Source: Scedosporium boydii (Eukaryota > Ascomycota > Sordariomycetes > Microascales > Microascaceae). From it: a DNA stretch of 64,000 nucleotides. Both the position numbers and the translations under genes were made by a program. The stretch lies in the NCBI GenBank assembly GCA_002221725.1, contig NJFT01000005.1, forward strand, positions 1-64,000. The letters run 5' to 3'. The notes under the pieces were generated by a model, which was not told the DNA's origin, made no database searches, and worked only from the letters and a program-made list of their open reading frames with translations. Each line of letters starts with the position of its first letter. The first letter of the stretch is position 1. Positions 11,700 to 20,358 of the stretch are shown piece by piece.

Positions 11700-14102
11700 A
11701 TGTGCTCTTTTTGCAACAAATGGATCGAATCCCTCGAGGACCTACAACTAACCTCTCCGATGCTCGATCGGAGCCAGTATCACATCATCAACGTCTCCAA
11801 ATATTACAGGCTGTCTCCAGACCAAAACTGCGAAATTTGCTGCCTTCTTCTTAGGCATAAATTTACGCCATCGCAGTTTGGGCTGTGCGATCGGTTCGGT
11901 GGCTCAGACAGTCTTGTTGTGACCCACCCCGAGAACATCTGCGCCGATATATTTGACCCAGTTATGAGGCGCGGAGTATTGGCAGCCACGACGAAGGACA
12001 AACCTTGGGCGGTTTTTTTGATCCCAGATGGCTACTTCGACGCTGGCAAAGGTGTGAGTTGTCCCTGCTCTCGTGAGGCACACAACACACCAGCGACCCG
12101 AAACTCCCTTTCTGGCTTCACAATTACCGCGGGTATGATTTTCCTGAAACAAGTCAGTACATATCATACAAAACGCGATACCGATCTTACGAATTCTTTT
12201 TATTCCCGCTACAAATCCCTCGAAATTGCACGCCCTTCGAGGCCGTTTGCACCTATCGGACGCGGATTATCAACGGGACTTATGGATCGTCTTAACCGCT
12301 GGATTAGTGATTGTAAGTCGGACCATACTTTGTGTAAAGAGGAGCGGTATCCCACTTTGTCTCTTAGGTTGATTGACTGCTACTCTGGCAAAATCGTCGA
12401 GCGTCAATCTAATCAAAGGTTCATTGCCCTTAGTTACGTTTGGGGTCAGGTGTTGGTAGAACCTTTGCGCAAGGGCGCGCTACCGATCGGGATTCCAAAT
12501 GTTGTCAGGGACGCAATTACGTTGGCAAAGAAATTGCGGTACCAGTACCTTTGGGTAGATCAATATTGCATTGATCAAGAGGACCAGCAGATGAAGCACG
12601 ATCAAATCTCCAAGATGAATCAGGTGTACCAAGCGGCAGACCTCACAATTGTGGCTGCTGCGGGTGAGGATGCTAATTATGGCTTGCCCGGAGTCGGTTT
12701 GAGGGATAGGATGGCAGGGCAAACGACATTGGAAATCACTACTTCGTTGGGCAACTTTGAACTTACCGCGACGCCAGTCCATCCATACGAAGCGATGTCT
12801 AAATCGAGATGGATGCAGCGCGGATGGACCTACCAGGAAAGCTATTTCTCCAAGCGCATTCTGGTATTTACGGACGACCAAATTTACTACGAGTGCAGAT
12901 CCTGCTCAAGCTGCGAATCTCTCGACTTCGAGTTCAAGGCTGGCTGGTTTTCAGCCTGGGTAGACTCGAGACCCCGCATCTTTCTTCCCTCAGGCCCGTA
13001 CATCAACTCTACGGGCGAGACGAGGCTAACCCAACATCCACCAATCTCCAAATTTCTGTCGAACGTGGAGAAGTATACGTCTAGGGCCCTCACTTTCGAA
13101 GAGGACTCGTTGAATGCTTTCGGGGGCATCATCGACGAGTTCTCAAGGAGCTCACCTTGTAGGGGCTTGACCACCCTCGAGGAGAAGATGTTCCGTCTCC
13201 GCGCCGATGGGAACATTGACGACATATCCCAAAGGATACTTCAAAGAAACTCCAGCCAAGTTCCAGGCCAGTGCTTCTCGATTTGGGGTATCCCGTTCAA
13301 AACAAGGGGCTTCCAAAGCAATTTCCTAGATATGGACCTGATGTCAGTCCTCGGAATCTCCTGGCATCATTGTGATTCTAGTTTAAATTTTGCAAGTCGA
13401 TCCGGACCAAAAACTTGCGCAAGACGCCGGTCAGCGTTCCCGTCGTGGTCGTGGGCTGGGTGGGAAGGCTCAGTGGTATATCCGTGGAAAGATGACTATC
13501 AGATTGGTCAGGGAATCGCCTCCGAAGAATGTATCTTTAATGTCCTCGTCGATGGCTTGACATTTTTGGATAATCAGGTCCTCACGGTCGCGGAGAGAAG
13601 CGTGAATGCGTACCCAGATCCAAGTGCTGGGTCATTACCACGAGTCGATTCGGTGTTTGGCATCCACAGTCCCAAATTCCGCATCATCTCTTTCAACGCA
13701 TGGGTCGTTCCCCCCAAAAAGATACGATTCAAGGAAAGCATCCAAGAAGCGATCGAGTGGTACGTGGGCTCTCGAAAGGCAGACTTCTACCTCAGCACAC
13801 CGGCTCGTTCAGCAGTCGAGATGCTAAGGCGGCTTCGGTCTGGGGAGTTCATGGTTATTCCGCTGTTCGAGCGGCGACTTGACCTTAAAGGCCAAAAGGC
13901 CGAGATACTAGACCAGCTTTTGGTGCTTGATGAGGATCAGCGCCAGGACTTGTGCGTTCTTTTGGCTCTTCATTGGAACCCTGGCACGAAGGCGTGGACG
14001 AGAGCAGGCGTCATTCATATTCCTCTGGGCATCGAGTCTTCAGTGGATATTTGTAGAGAGTTGTCGTGCGGTCAGTTCCGAGTGCGAGTTAATATCGAGT
14101 AA
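11700..14102 (+). CDS. HET-domain protein (heterokaryon incompatibility), 800 aa
   Basis: HET-domain proteins are associated with fungal allorecognition, where incompatible alleles trigger cell death after hyphal fusion; most family members have no proven role. The HET core is clear: FIALSYVWG near residue 240, YLWVDQYCIDQ followed by KMNQVYQAADLTIVAAAG near 285-320, and RGWTYQESYFSKRILVFTDDQ near 375-395. The first ATG in the open frame (11700, MCSFCNKW) was chosen; the same frame is open farther upstream through an arginine-coding CGA tract but has no ATG. The N-terminus carries cysteine pairs (CSFC, CEICC). No second domain (NACHT, ankyrin, WD40) is visible after the HET core, only a long C-terminal region with PSWSWAGWEG, a common feature of this class. 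A GTGAGT at 12052 could be an intron donor, but no convincing acceptor was found, so a single exon is proposed. Confidence 0.88.
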   Translation: MCSFCNKWIESLEDLQLTSPMLDRSQYHIINVSKYYRLSPDQNCEICCLLLRHKFTPSQFGLCDRFGGSDSLVVTHPENICADIFDPVMRRGVLAATTKDKPWAVFLIPDGYFDAGKGVSCPCSREAHNTPATRNSLSGFTITAGMIFLKQVSTYHTKRDTDLTNSFYSRYKSLEIARPSRPFAPIGRGLSTGLMDRLNRWISDCKSDHTLCKEERYPTLSLRLIDCYSGKIVERQSNQRFIALSYVWGQVLVEPLRKGALPIGIPNVVRDAITLAKKLRYQYLWVDQYCIDQEDQQMKHDQISKMNQVYQAADLTIVAAAGEDANYGLPGVGLRDRMAGQTTLEITTSLGNFELTATPVHPYEAMSKSRWMQRGWTYQESYFSKRILVFTDDQIYYECRSCSSCESLDFEFKAGWFSAWVDSRPRIFLPSGPYINSTGETRLTQHPPISKFLSNVEKYTSRALTFEEDSLNAFGGIIDEFSRSSPCRGLTTLEEKMFRLRADGNIDDISQRILQRNSSQVPGQCFSIWGIPFKTRGFQSNFLDMDLMSVLGISWHHCDSSLNFASRSGPKTCARRRSAFPSWSWAGWEGSVVYPWKDDYQIGQGIASEECIFNVLVDGLTFLDNQVLTVAERSVNAYPDPSAGSLPRVDSVFGIHSPKFRIISFNAWVVPPKKIRFKESIQEAIEWYVGSRKADFYLSTPARSAVEMLRRLRSGEFMVIPLFERRLDLKGQKAEILDQLLVLDEDQRQDLCVLLALHWNPGTKAWTRAGVIHIPLGIESSVDICRELSCGQFRVRVNIE

Positions 14103-14499
14103 GGAGCGTTGAGAATGCCATCTTAATTGATATTCAAAAAGCTTTAGTATCATCAGTCGAGTCGGCTACCCTATAAATTAGGCCTTGGGCCAACAGGGCA
14201 CGGCATGCGTATTCTGATTGATCAGATTGATTTGATGTTTTGGGTACTTCGTAGTGCCGAAAATGGTGCCCGCCCACTAGCTAAAAACGGCACTTAATGT
14301 TTTGGTGGAAATACGCGTGATTGGCTTGTAGCACCACTTAACGCGTCCGTCACGTCTGGCATCAATCGCCCTATGATGTGATAAGACTTCCTAGACATCC
14401 CTCGAACAAGTCTAGGAACATTTCAACTCGACCAAACCCCAACCCGAATGTTTCCCATTCCATAGGCGGCGAATTATCAACGACACGAACTACCACAGC
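14103..14499. other. Intergenic region between HET gene and ASCH/PUA-like gene
   Basis: About 400 bases without coding potential. It contains a copy of the recurring motif ACTTCGTAGTG (14246-14256) and short inverted GTGCC/GGCAC elements downstream of it. It must serve as 3' region of the HET gene and promoter of the next gene, both on the plus strand. Confidence 0.5.
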
Positions 14500-16932
14500 A
14501 TGCCGCCCCAAACGCGTAGCAAGGGACAACCTCCCGCGTCTCGAGTCTACTCGTCAACCCCCTCCCTCCAACAAGTCCGGTTCCCGCCCCGACGCAAAGC
14601 TATAAAAACGTACGGCAAGCGGGCGAGACGCGAAGCTACCCTTCGACAGCAGACGATCACACAAATTGATTTCCTCCAACCCATCCACCCAGAGGAGCTG
14701 GACGAGCTCGAGGGCAATTCCGAGCTAGGCATGGAGCCGGTATTGGAAGAGGAAGAGGAGAAGAAAAGAAAAAGGAAGAGGAGGAAGACGGAGGGTGATG
14801 AGCCGGATGATGAACCCCCTACTTCGAGCTTATTTACGCAGACATTGACGCAGTTTTATGGAGATGATGGCGTGAAGAAAGGGGGGAAAGCTCGTGGCCG
14901 GACGATTAAGGATTCAGAGGACGAGGATGAGGGCTTTGAAGCAGTCTTCGCTGCCGGAAAGAGAGCCCGCTTTAAGGATTTCGAGGACGAAACTCCCGAG
15001 GAGCGACAAGATACGAAGAGCCCGTCGGTGATCCCACAAACGCCATTAAAGAAACAGACGAGACTCGAGATCCCGTCATCGCAGCCATCTCCATGCACGC
15101 CGATGCTTCTTCGATATAGTCCTCTAGGACCCAGAGGCTCTCCACTCAAAGCTCGATCAACAAATGTTGGGTCCCCGTTACCACCCGCCCGGCGGATGGA
15201 GAAAGGGAGAATACCGCGGACGCTTGTTATACAGGACTCCTTTGCATCGGCGGTGACAATTTCTTCTGGACCTTCGCAATCTTCTAATAGGGCAGTTAAG
15301 GGTTGCGATAGCAGCAGCCAAAGAATTCCGAGCAGTCAAACTAGGATCCCTACTGTTGAAGAGGAGGAAGAGACCCCTAGCGAGGAGTACGGCGATGAGA
15401 ACGAGCCGCCGGAAAGCCAGCAAGAACAACAAGAACAACAAGAACAGCAGGAACGCCGAAGGCCTACTGTTATTCCCGACTCAGACGAAGAGACGGAAGA
15501 CGACTACCATGGTGATCAGACGGAGGATGATGATTTGTCTGGCGAAAAGACTGAAGTTCTCCAGCCGAGAGAAGATGTGGAGACGGATCGTGTCGCTAGT
15601 TCTATCGAAGAGGAGCAAGTGCAAGAAGACGAAGACCAATACCCGATTGGCGAAGAAACGCAATTTGCCCTAGACATACTCGTGTCAGGAACTGATTTGA
15701 CGGCGTCCCCGAGTCAGCAGCGGTCTAGTCGTCTGAGCTATCAACGGAGCTCGCAGAAATTAAGAGAAGCCGCGGAGTCGACTCCGAAGCAACCACGTAA
15801 GAAGCCAACCGCCGTGGGATTCTCATCGCCACAGTTTTGCCCCGAGGAAGAGGACCGGCATGCAGCACAGCACAAGACCCAGGTTTACACCCAGATGAAT
15901 AGCCAGCGTGTCGATATTGCAATCATTCGCGCTATGCCCCCGCCTACAGATCGGTCTGACATTTTTATTTCGATCCACCCGGAACACGTAGCCAAAATCG
16001 TCAATGGTACGAAGGATCATGAGTTCAGGACTTGGAAGATTCCAAGCACGGTTTCCCGGATCTGGATCTACGTTACAAAGCCAGAGTCCATGCTCCGGTA
16101 TATGGCCTGCATCGGACCGGCGAAGACGCCTGGGGAGATCGAAGACGAAACCGGAGTTGGTAACGCGGAGTTCAACAAGGGAAAGAAAAAATCGGGTTAC
16201 GCCTACGAGATTATAGAGCTTTACGAACTCAACAACCCTGTTCCTCTTAGGAAGATGAAAAGCAACGGATGGGTTGATGCCGCCCCGCAAAAGTACACTT
16301 ACGTGCCCCCCGCAGTCGTATCCCAGCTCCAGGCGAACCTCCGGTGTCAGCTACTCCTTGACGACGATGGCCACCATCTTCTTGGAGACGGGGAGGACCT
16401 GGACTCGCCGGCCAAGCAGTCCGCTACGCTCTCTCAGGAAGCGGGGGAAGTTGAAGCTCAGCTGCTAAGTGACATTGCCTACTCAACGCAGCATCCCACA
16501 TCGGACGATCGTGCGCCCTTGGGGTCGAGTCAGAAGACGCCACGTCCGCTTCGACGCTCGACTCGACAGAGCCGAAAGACGCCACCCCCACCACCACAAC
16601 CTGAGAAAGCAGCCGCTCCTCCCTCAGGAAGCAAACGGCGTCGAGATGGACGAAAAATCCCGTCATCTCAGGCAACCACGGCTAGCGAATCCTCTCCACC
16701 GCCGCGTTCGCAGAAGAAACAGCAGCCGGGGCTCACGCAGCAGCCGACACATGTGAGCTCGAGCCCGTTGGCCTTCCATGATAGCGGGAGCCCCGTTAGA
16801 GTCCCCGAGGGAGATTATGATTTGCGGACTTCGCAGCTTGTGGGGGCTAGCCAGTTGCTGCCGGAGACGTTGATGCGCGATGATGAGAGTGGACCGCCGG
16901 CTGGTTATGACTTTGGGGATGACGACTTGTAG
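14500..16932 (+). CDS. Nuclear-looking protein with an ASCH/PUA-like domain, 810 aa
   Basis: One uninterrupted exon from an ATG (MPPQTRSKGQ) to TAG. Most of the protein is low-complexity and probably disordered: basic patches (KKRKRKRRK near residue 90, GSKRRRDGRK near 710) that look like nuclear localisation signals, acidic stretches, and a QEQ-repeat near 305-315. The only ordered part is about residues 485-620. It opens with DIFISIHPEHVAKIVNGTKDHEFR and continues with WIYVTKPESMLRYMACIG and YAYEIIELYEL. This pattern (a beta strand, a helix ending in G-x-K, an ExR motif, then strands) resembles ASCH/EVE-type PUA-like folds, which bind RNA or modified bases; that assignment is an inference from motif shape. 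Repeated PSSQ and SQK/SSQ motifs are scattered through the tail. The C-terminus is acidic (YDFGDDDL). Function unknown. Confidence 0.75.
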   Translation: MPPQTRSKGQPPASRVYSSTPSLQQVRFPPRRKAIKTYGKRARREATLRQQTITQIDFLQPIHPEELDELEGNSELGMEPVLEEEEEKKRKRKRRKTEGDEPDDEPPTSSLFTQTLTQFYGDDGVKKGGKARGRTIKDSEDEDEGFEAVFAAGKRARFKDFEDETPEERQDTKSPSVIPQTPLKKQTRLEIPSSQPSPCTPMLLRYSPLGPRGSPLKARSTNVGSPLPPARRMEKGRIPRTLVIQDSFASAVTISSGPSQSSNRAVKGCDSSSQRIPSSQTRIPTVEEEEETPSEEYGDENEPPESQQEQQEQQEQQERRRPTVIPDSDEETEDDYHGDQTEDDDLSGEKTEVLQPREDVETDRVASSIEEEQVQEDEDQYPIGEETQFALDILVSGTDLTASPSQQRSSRLSYQRSSQKLREAAESTPKQPRKKPTAVGFSSPQFCPEEEDRHAAQHKTQVYTQMNSQRVDIAIIRAMPPPTDRSDIFISIHPEHVAKIVNGTKDHEFRTWKIPSTVSRIWIYVTKPESMLRYMACIGPAKTPGEIEDETGVGNAEFNKGKKKSGYAYEIIELYELNNPVPLRKMKSNGWVDAAPQKYTYVPPAVVSQLQANLRCQLLLDDDGHHLLGDGEDLDSPAKQSATLSQEAGEVEAQLLSDIAYSTQHPTSDDRAPLGSSQKTPRPLRRSTRQSRKTPPPPPQPEKAAAPPSGSKRRRDGRKIPSSQATTASESSPPPRSQKKQQPGLTQQPTHVSSSPLAFHDSGSPVRVPEGDYDLRTSQLVGASQLLPETLMRDDESGPPAGYDFGDDDL

Positions 16933-17475
16933 ATGGAGTTGTTTGAATTTGTTCTCATCCGCCTAGGCCGGGGACTTACGCCGCGCGACAAGCAAAATGA
17001 TAGATTGAAAAAGAAGGAAGATGAAAAGAAAACGAAACCGGGGGATTATTTTATGGAATGAATAATATCATGTATGGAACCTGTTATCGAATAGGCGGTA
17101 ATGAAGTCATGACCTTGCATTTGAGTAGTCTTTTACATGAAGAGGGGCCTATAATAGCACTTCTCGCAGTTTCGTTTCTTTTCCTGCTCTCTTTCTTTCC
17201 TCGTACGCCCAATATCCCGATGTAGCTTGTTCATGGAGGCGCCATAAAACGGCCACCATCTGATGATGCATGCTCAGCGGGTGACACTGTAAGCTGCCCT
17301 CGACGACGTACTACTGTTTCTCTCTGTGTCATTCTTTGCAAGGTATCGGCATCTCTATACCTATGGGATCAAAGAAAAGAAAAGGGGGGAAGAGCTGGAA
17401 AAGATGAAATAGATAAAAGTGAAAAAATAGCAAAAAGAAAAGAAAAGGAAAGGAAAAAAAAGAAGATTTCCATCT
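16933..17475. other. 3' region of the ASCH/PUA-like gene
   Basis: About 540 bases without a gene. Purine-rich tracts (AAAAGAAAAGG...) precede the tRNA 3' end; on the minus strand these supply the T-rich Pol III terminator. Nothing else is recognised. Confidence 0.5.
17454..17461 (-). terminator. Pol III terminator of tRNA-Arg
   Basis: A run of eight A on the plus strand reads as eight T on the transcribed minus strand, 14 bases beyond the tRNA 3' end. This matches the T-run at which RNA polymerase III stops. Confidence 0.7.
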
Positions 17476-17547
17476 TGACCTAGGCAGGGATCGAACCTGC
17501 AATCTCTTGATTCGTAGTCAAACGCCTTGCCATTGGGCCACTAGGCC
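17476..17547 (-). tRNA. tRNA-Arg(ACG), 72 nt, no intron
   Basis: On the minus strand the sequence folds as a standard cloverleaf. The acceptor arms GGCCTAG and CTAGGTC pair over seven bases with one G-U, followed by discriminator A. The anticodon loop is CTACGAA, giving anticodon ACG (arginine, read as ICG after deamination), closed by TTTGA/TCAAG. The internal Pol III promoter is intact: A box TGGCCCAATGG and B box GGTTCGATCCC. No intron interrupts the anticodon loop. Confidence 0.95.
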
Positions 17548-20358
17548 ATTTTCCGAAGGAAACTGGGTTGGGACTTCGGCTCTGATTGACGCCCCATCAA
17601 CGGAACCCGCTGGATAATCGCGCATAGCTTCTGCGTTTCTGTCGGAGAGCGCATCCACTCGACAATTGAAGTCTTACAAAGGAGACCAAGACGCTGACAA
17701 TTGCTCTCCTCAGCCACTTAGTGTGCTACCATTGTAGTGTAGTTTCTTCGCATTGATCATGCTTCGTCCTCCAGAGGGCTCTTTCGGCTTAGGGCCGGAG
17801 ATCCGGGTCCAGCTACTGATCTTGCTGAACCCAGATGAGGCAGGAGCCTAAATGATAGGGTTGGACGGCAGTCGAAGGATCGCCAGTACCTGGCAGTGGC
17901 TTGCACCTTGCTTGAGGGGCCAGGCCAGCCCTGCATAGGGGAATTCTGGAATGGATTGATGGCAGGGGGCTCTAAGAATGGAAAACCAGGCACGAGGACA
18001 AAAGCCAATTTTAACACTTTGAGATGTCTTGGTCGAGGGAGTCTTGCTGGATGATGAGAGGTGTCATTGATTTGCCCCTGAATGCAATTAATGGACTACT
18101 ACTACAAATGCTTCGAGACTATTTGGCCATTTGACCATTTACTGGGTGTCTTGGGAATTTGATGGGTCGTTGCCACCGGCTATGATAGGCCGATGAAGAC
18201 GGAAGCGCTCGATTTTTGTGAAGTATCGAGATTACACGGCGGCTTTTGAATCACTCATTGAATGATAATATTCGTCGTTGTTTCCCTGAGTGGAAACGCC
18301 CCTTATTTCTCGGACCTTGATGGGACGGGTCCGTTTGCAACTCTACCCTCCTCTCGTCCCAACCTACGAGAACGTCTCTATCAATATTGAAGTGTCAATG
18401 TACTGATACGTTGAGGATGCACGTGAGTAATGCGGCGTTCTAGTTTAGGCACCACGCCGACGGTGGATAATGGATAATACTGCAACGCACTGCGCTCGAT
18501 ATTATTGCAACCTGGGAACGCTGGATGAGATGATGGGTGATGATGCATTGCGGTGACTGTGCTGGTGGCTGCCTCTGCCGCTCTGCAACGCCAACTCTAG
18601 CACTACATAGTAATATCCATCTCCAATCATGTTTTAGCTAGTAAGTCATATCTCAGTATCACCTGGCATACTTTCCCAGCCCTCTCCGCCCTCCATCAGA
18701 GGAAGTGTACCTCTCCTCTTCACATAATCATAATGAAGCTGAGGGGAGAGAATGGAGAGAGAGCCATTTCAACCTAGGCACGTGATGCTCGAGTTGGCGA
18801 CTCCGGACCGTGATCCATTGCCTAGACTTGTGGTGCAGTCCATTGAATGACTTCAGTGTCTTTCGTAGCCACTAGATTGGTAGCCGCTCTCAAGCCGAAG
18901 AGATCCATTTTCCCCCAATCGAGTGGGATCTTGGCTACGGAGTTGACGGAAGCCCAAAAGAAAGCAAAGTCACAGAGGACGGAAGGGAATAGAAAAAGAA
19001 AAATAAAACTTCTTCAATAAAAAGAAAAATCCCCACCGGAAGCCACTAGACTGACTAGAGGAGCGGGAGACGGGGTGTTGCTTTTGGAGTTTGGACGGCA
19101 GCCGCCGTAGCACTTTCTGCCTTGATTGGGAACATTGGAAGCCATCCAATTTCACAGACGCAATGCGCAGTGGACAAATGTTAGTCGAGTCGGTGGAGCC
19201 TCGGGGGTACCTGAGTCAACACTCCCATTTGGACTATTGACATGTACATTTAGTAGATCTTGGTCATTTACAAAGATAGTGTTGGAGTATGCGAAATAGT
19301 GTAGATTTTTGTCGACAAGAGGCGATGACCTCTATTTTCGTGGTGTTAAAATACTTCGTTCTCTAAATTGTTCTAATTCAAAGTTTACTCTGCAACTTCG
19401 CTCTGATCCCCTCGTCCCGATCATCGAATATTCTTACGGTGGCATTATCCGCCCCTGCCTCCACTACCAGAGCCACCAATCCATCCAATCCCTCCCTTCC
19501 GGTACCTGGTACGTGACTACCGTGGGTCATACTTCGACTAGTTTAGAATAATACTGCACACATAACATTGAACTTCCCCGTCTCTTCAAAGTTGTTTCTT
19601 ACTTGTTCACCGTGGATTGCGCGACAAGTACTTCGTACATTTGGCTCCATTTTGAATTAATCAATACTTGCCCATTACTCGTGGAGTCGTGGCTCAGTTA
19701 GGTCGTTATTGTTCAGTCCATCCAGGCTCTCCAGAACGACAAAGTTACTCCTACTCGCCCAGCGCTCAGTGTTCTGTCACTACCAAATCTACAGAAAATT
19801 CCCACCCCCAACTTTCTCTGCATGTACGGAGTAGAGACGGTGGACGATTCCATCTCGGCACCGCTAAGCCTAGTTCCTTAGTTCCTAGTTTTGCATACAA
19901 CATCCCCGGTCTTTCGCCTCGCCTCCTTTGGACAACCACGCCTCTTAATTCCACTCAACTTCCCCTCCTTGAGCCTCCCTATCCAAGAAAAGCGCGTTTC
20001 GCGAGTCCTTTGCCATCAGCGACCACATGCGACGCACGCCCAATATAATCGTCTCCTGACCGAATCTCCCCGCCCTCGTCGAAGCGTCACGTTTGAGGAA
20101 ATAAAACAACAAGTCCATTCTGCCCTGCCTCCTTAGTGTGCGACGACCTTGAATATCCGTGCTGTTTCTTCAACCACCCCCTTCCTTTATCCTCATGACG
20201 AACCGACAATCCTGAACAATTCCCCCCCTCATTCGAAGGAGAGAGAGAGCGTGAATACTTTCGTGTACAGCAAAGGGGGAAAAGAGATCGGAGTTTTAAA
20301 GTCTGAAAGGCCGCTTATTTGGCGCTTTGCCCAGTTCAGGGCCAGACTTTGATCCTCG
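17548..20358. other. Long non-coding stretch before zds1
   Basis: About 2.8 kb with no supported gene. The half next to zds1 has many CT-rich tracts and short ATG ORFs, as expected of a long promoter plus leader. A near match to the recurring motif (TACTTCGTAC at 19627-19636) is present. No repeat, RNA gene or transposon remnant was recognised. Confidence 0.5.

Noticed and set aside
18045..18100. Box C-like ATGATGA with a CTGA downstream, suggesting a C/D snoRNA
   Set aside because: No terminal stem or paired C'/D' boxes at proper spacing could be made out; single boxes of this kind occur by chance.
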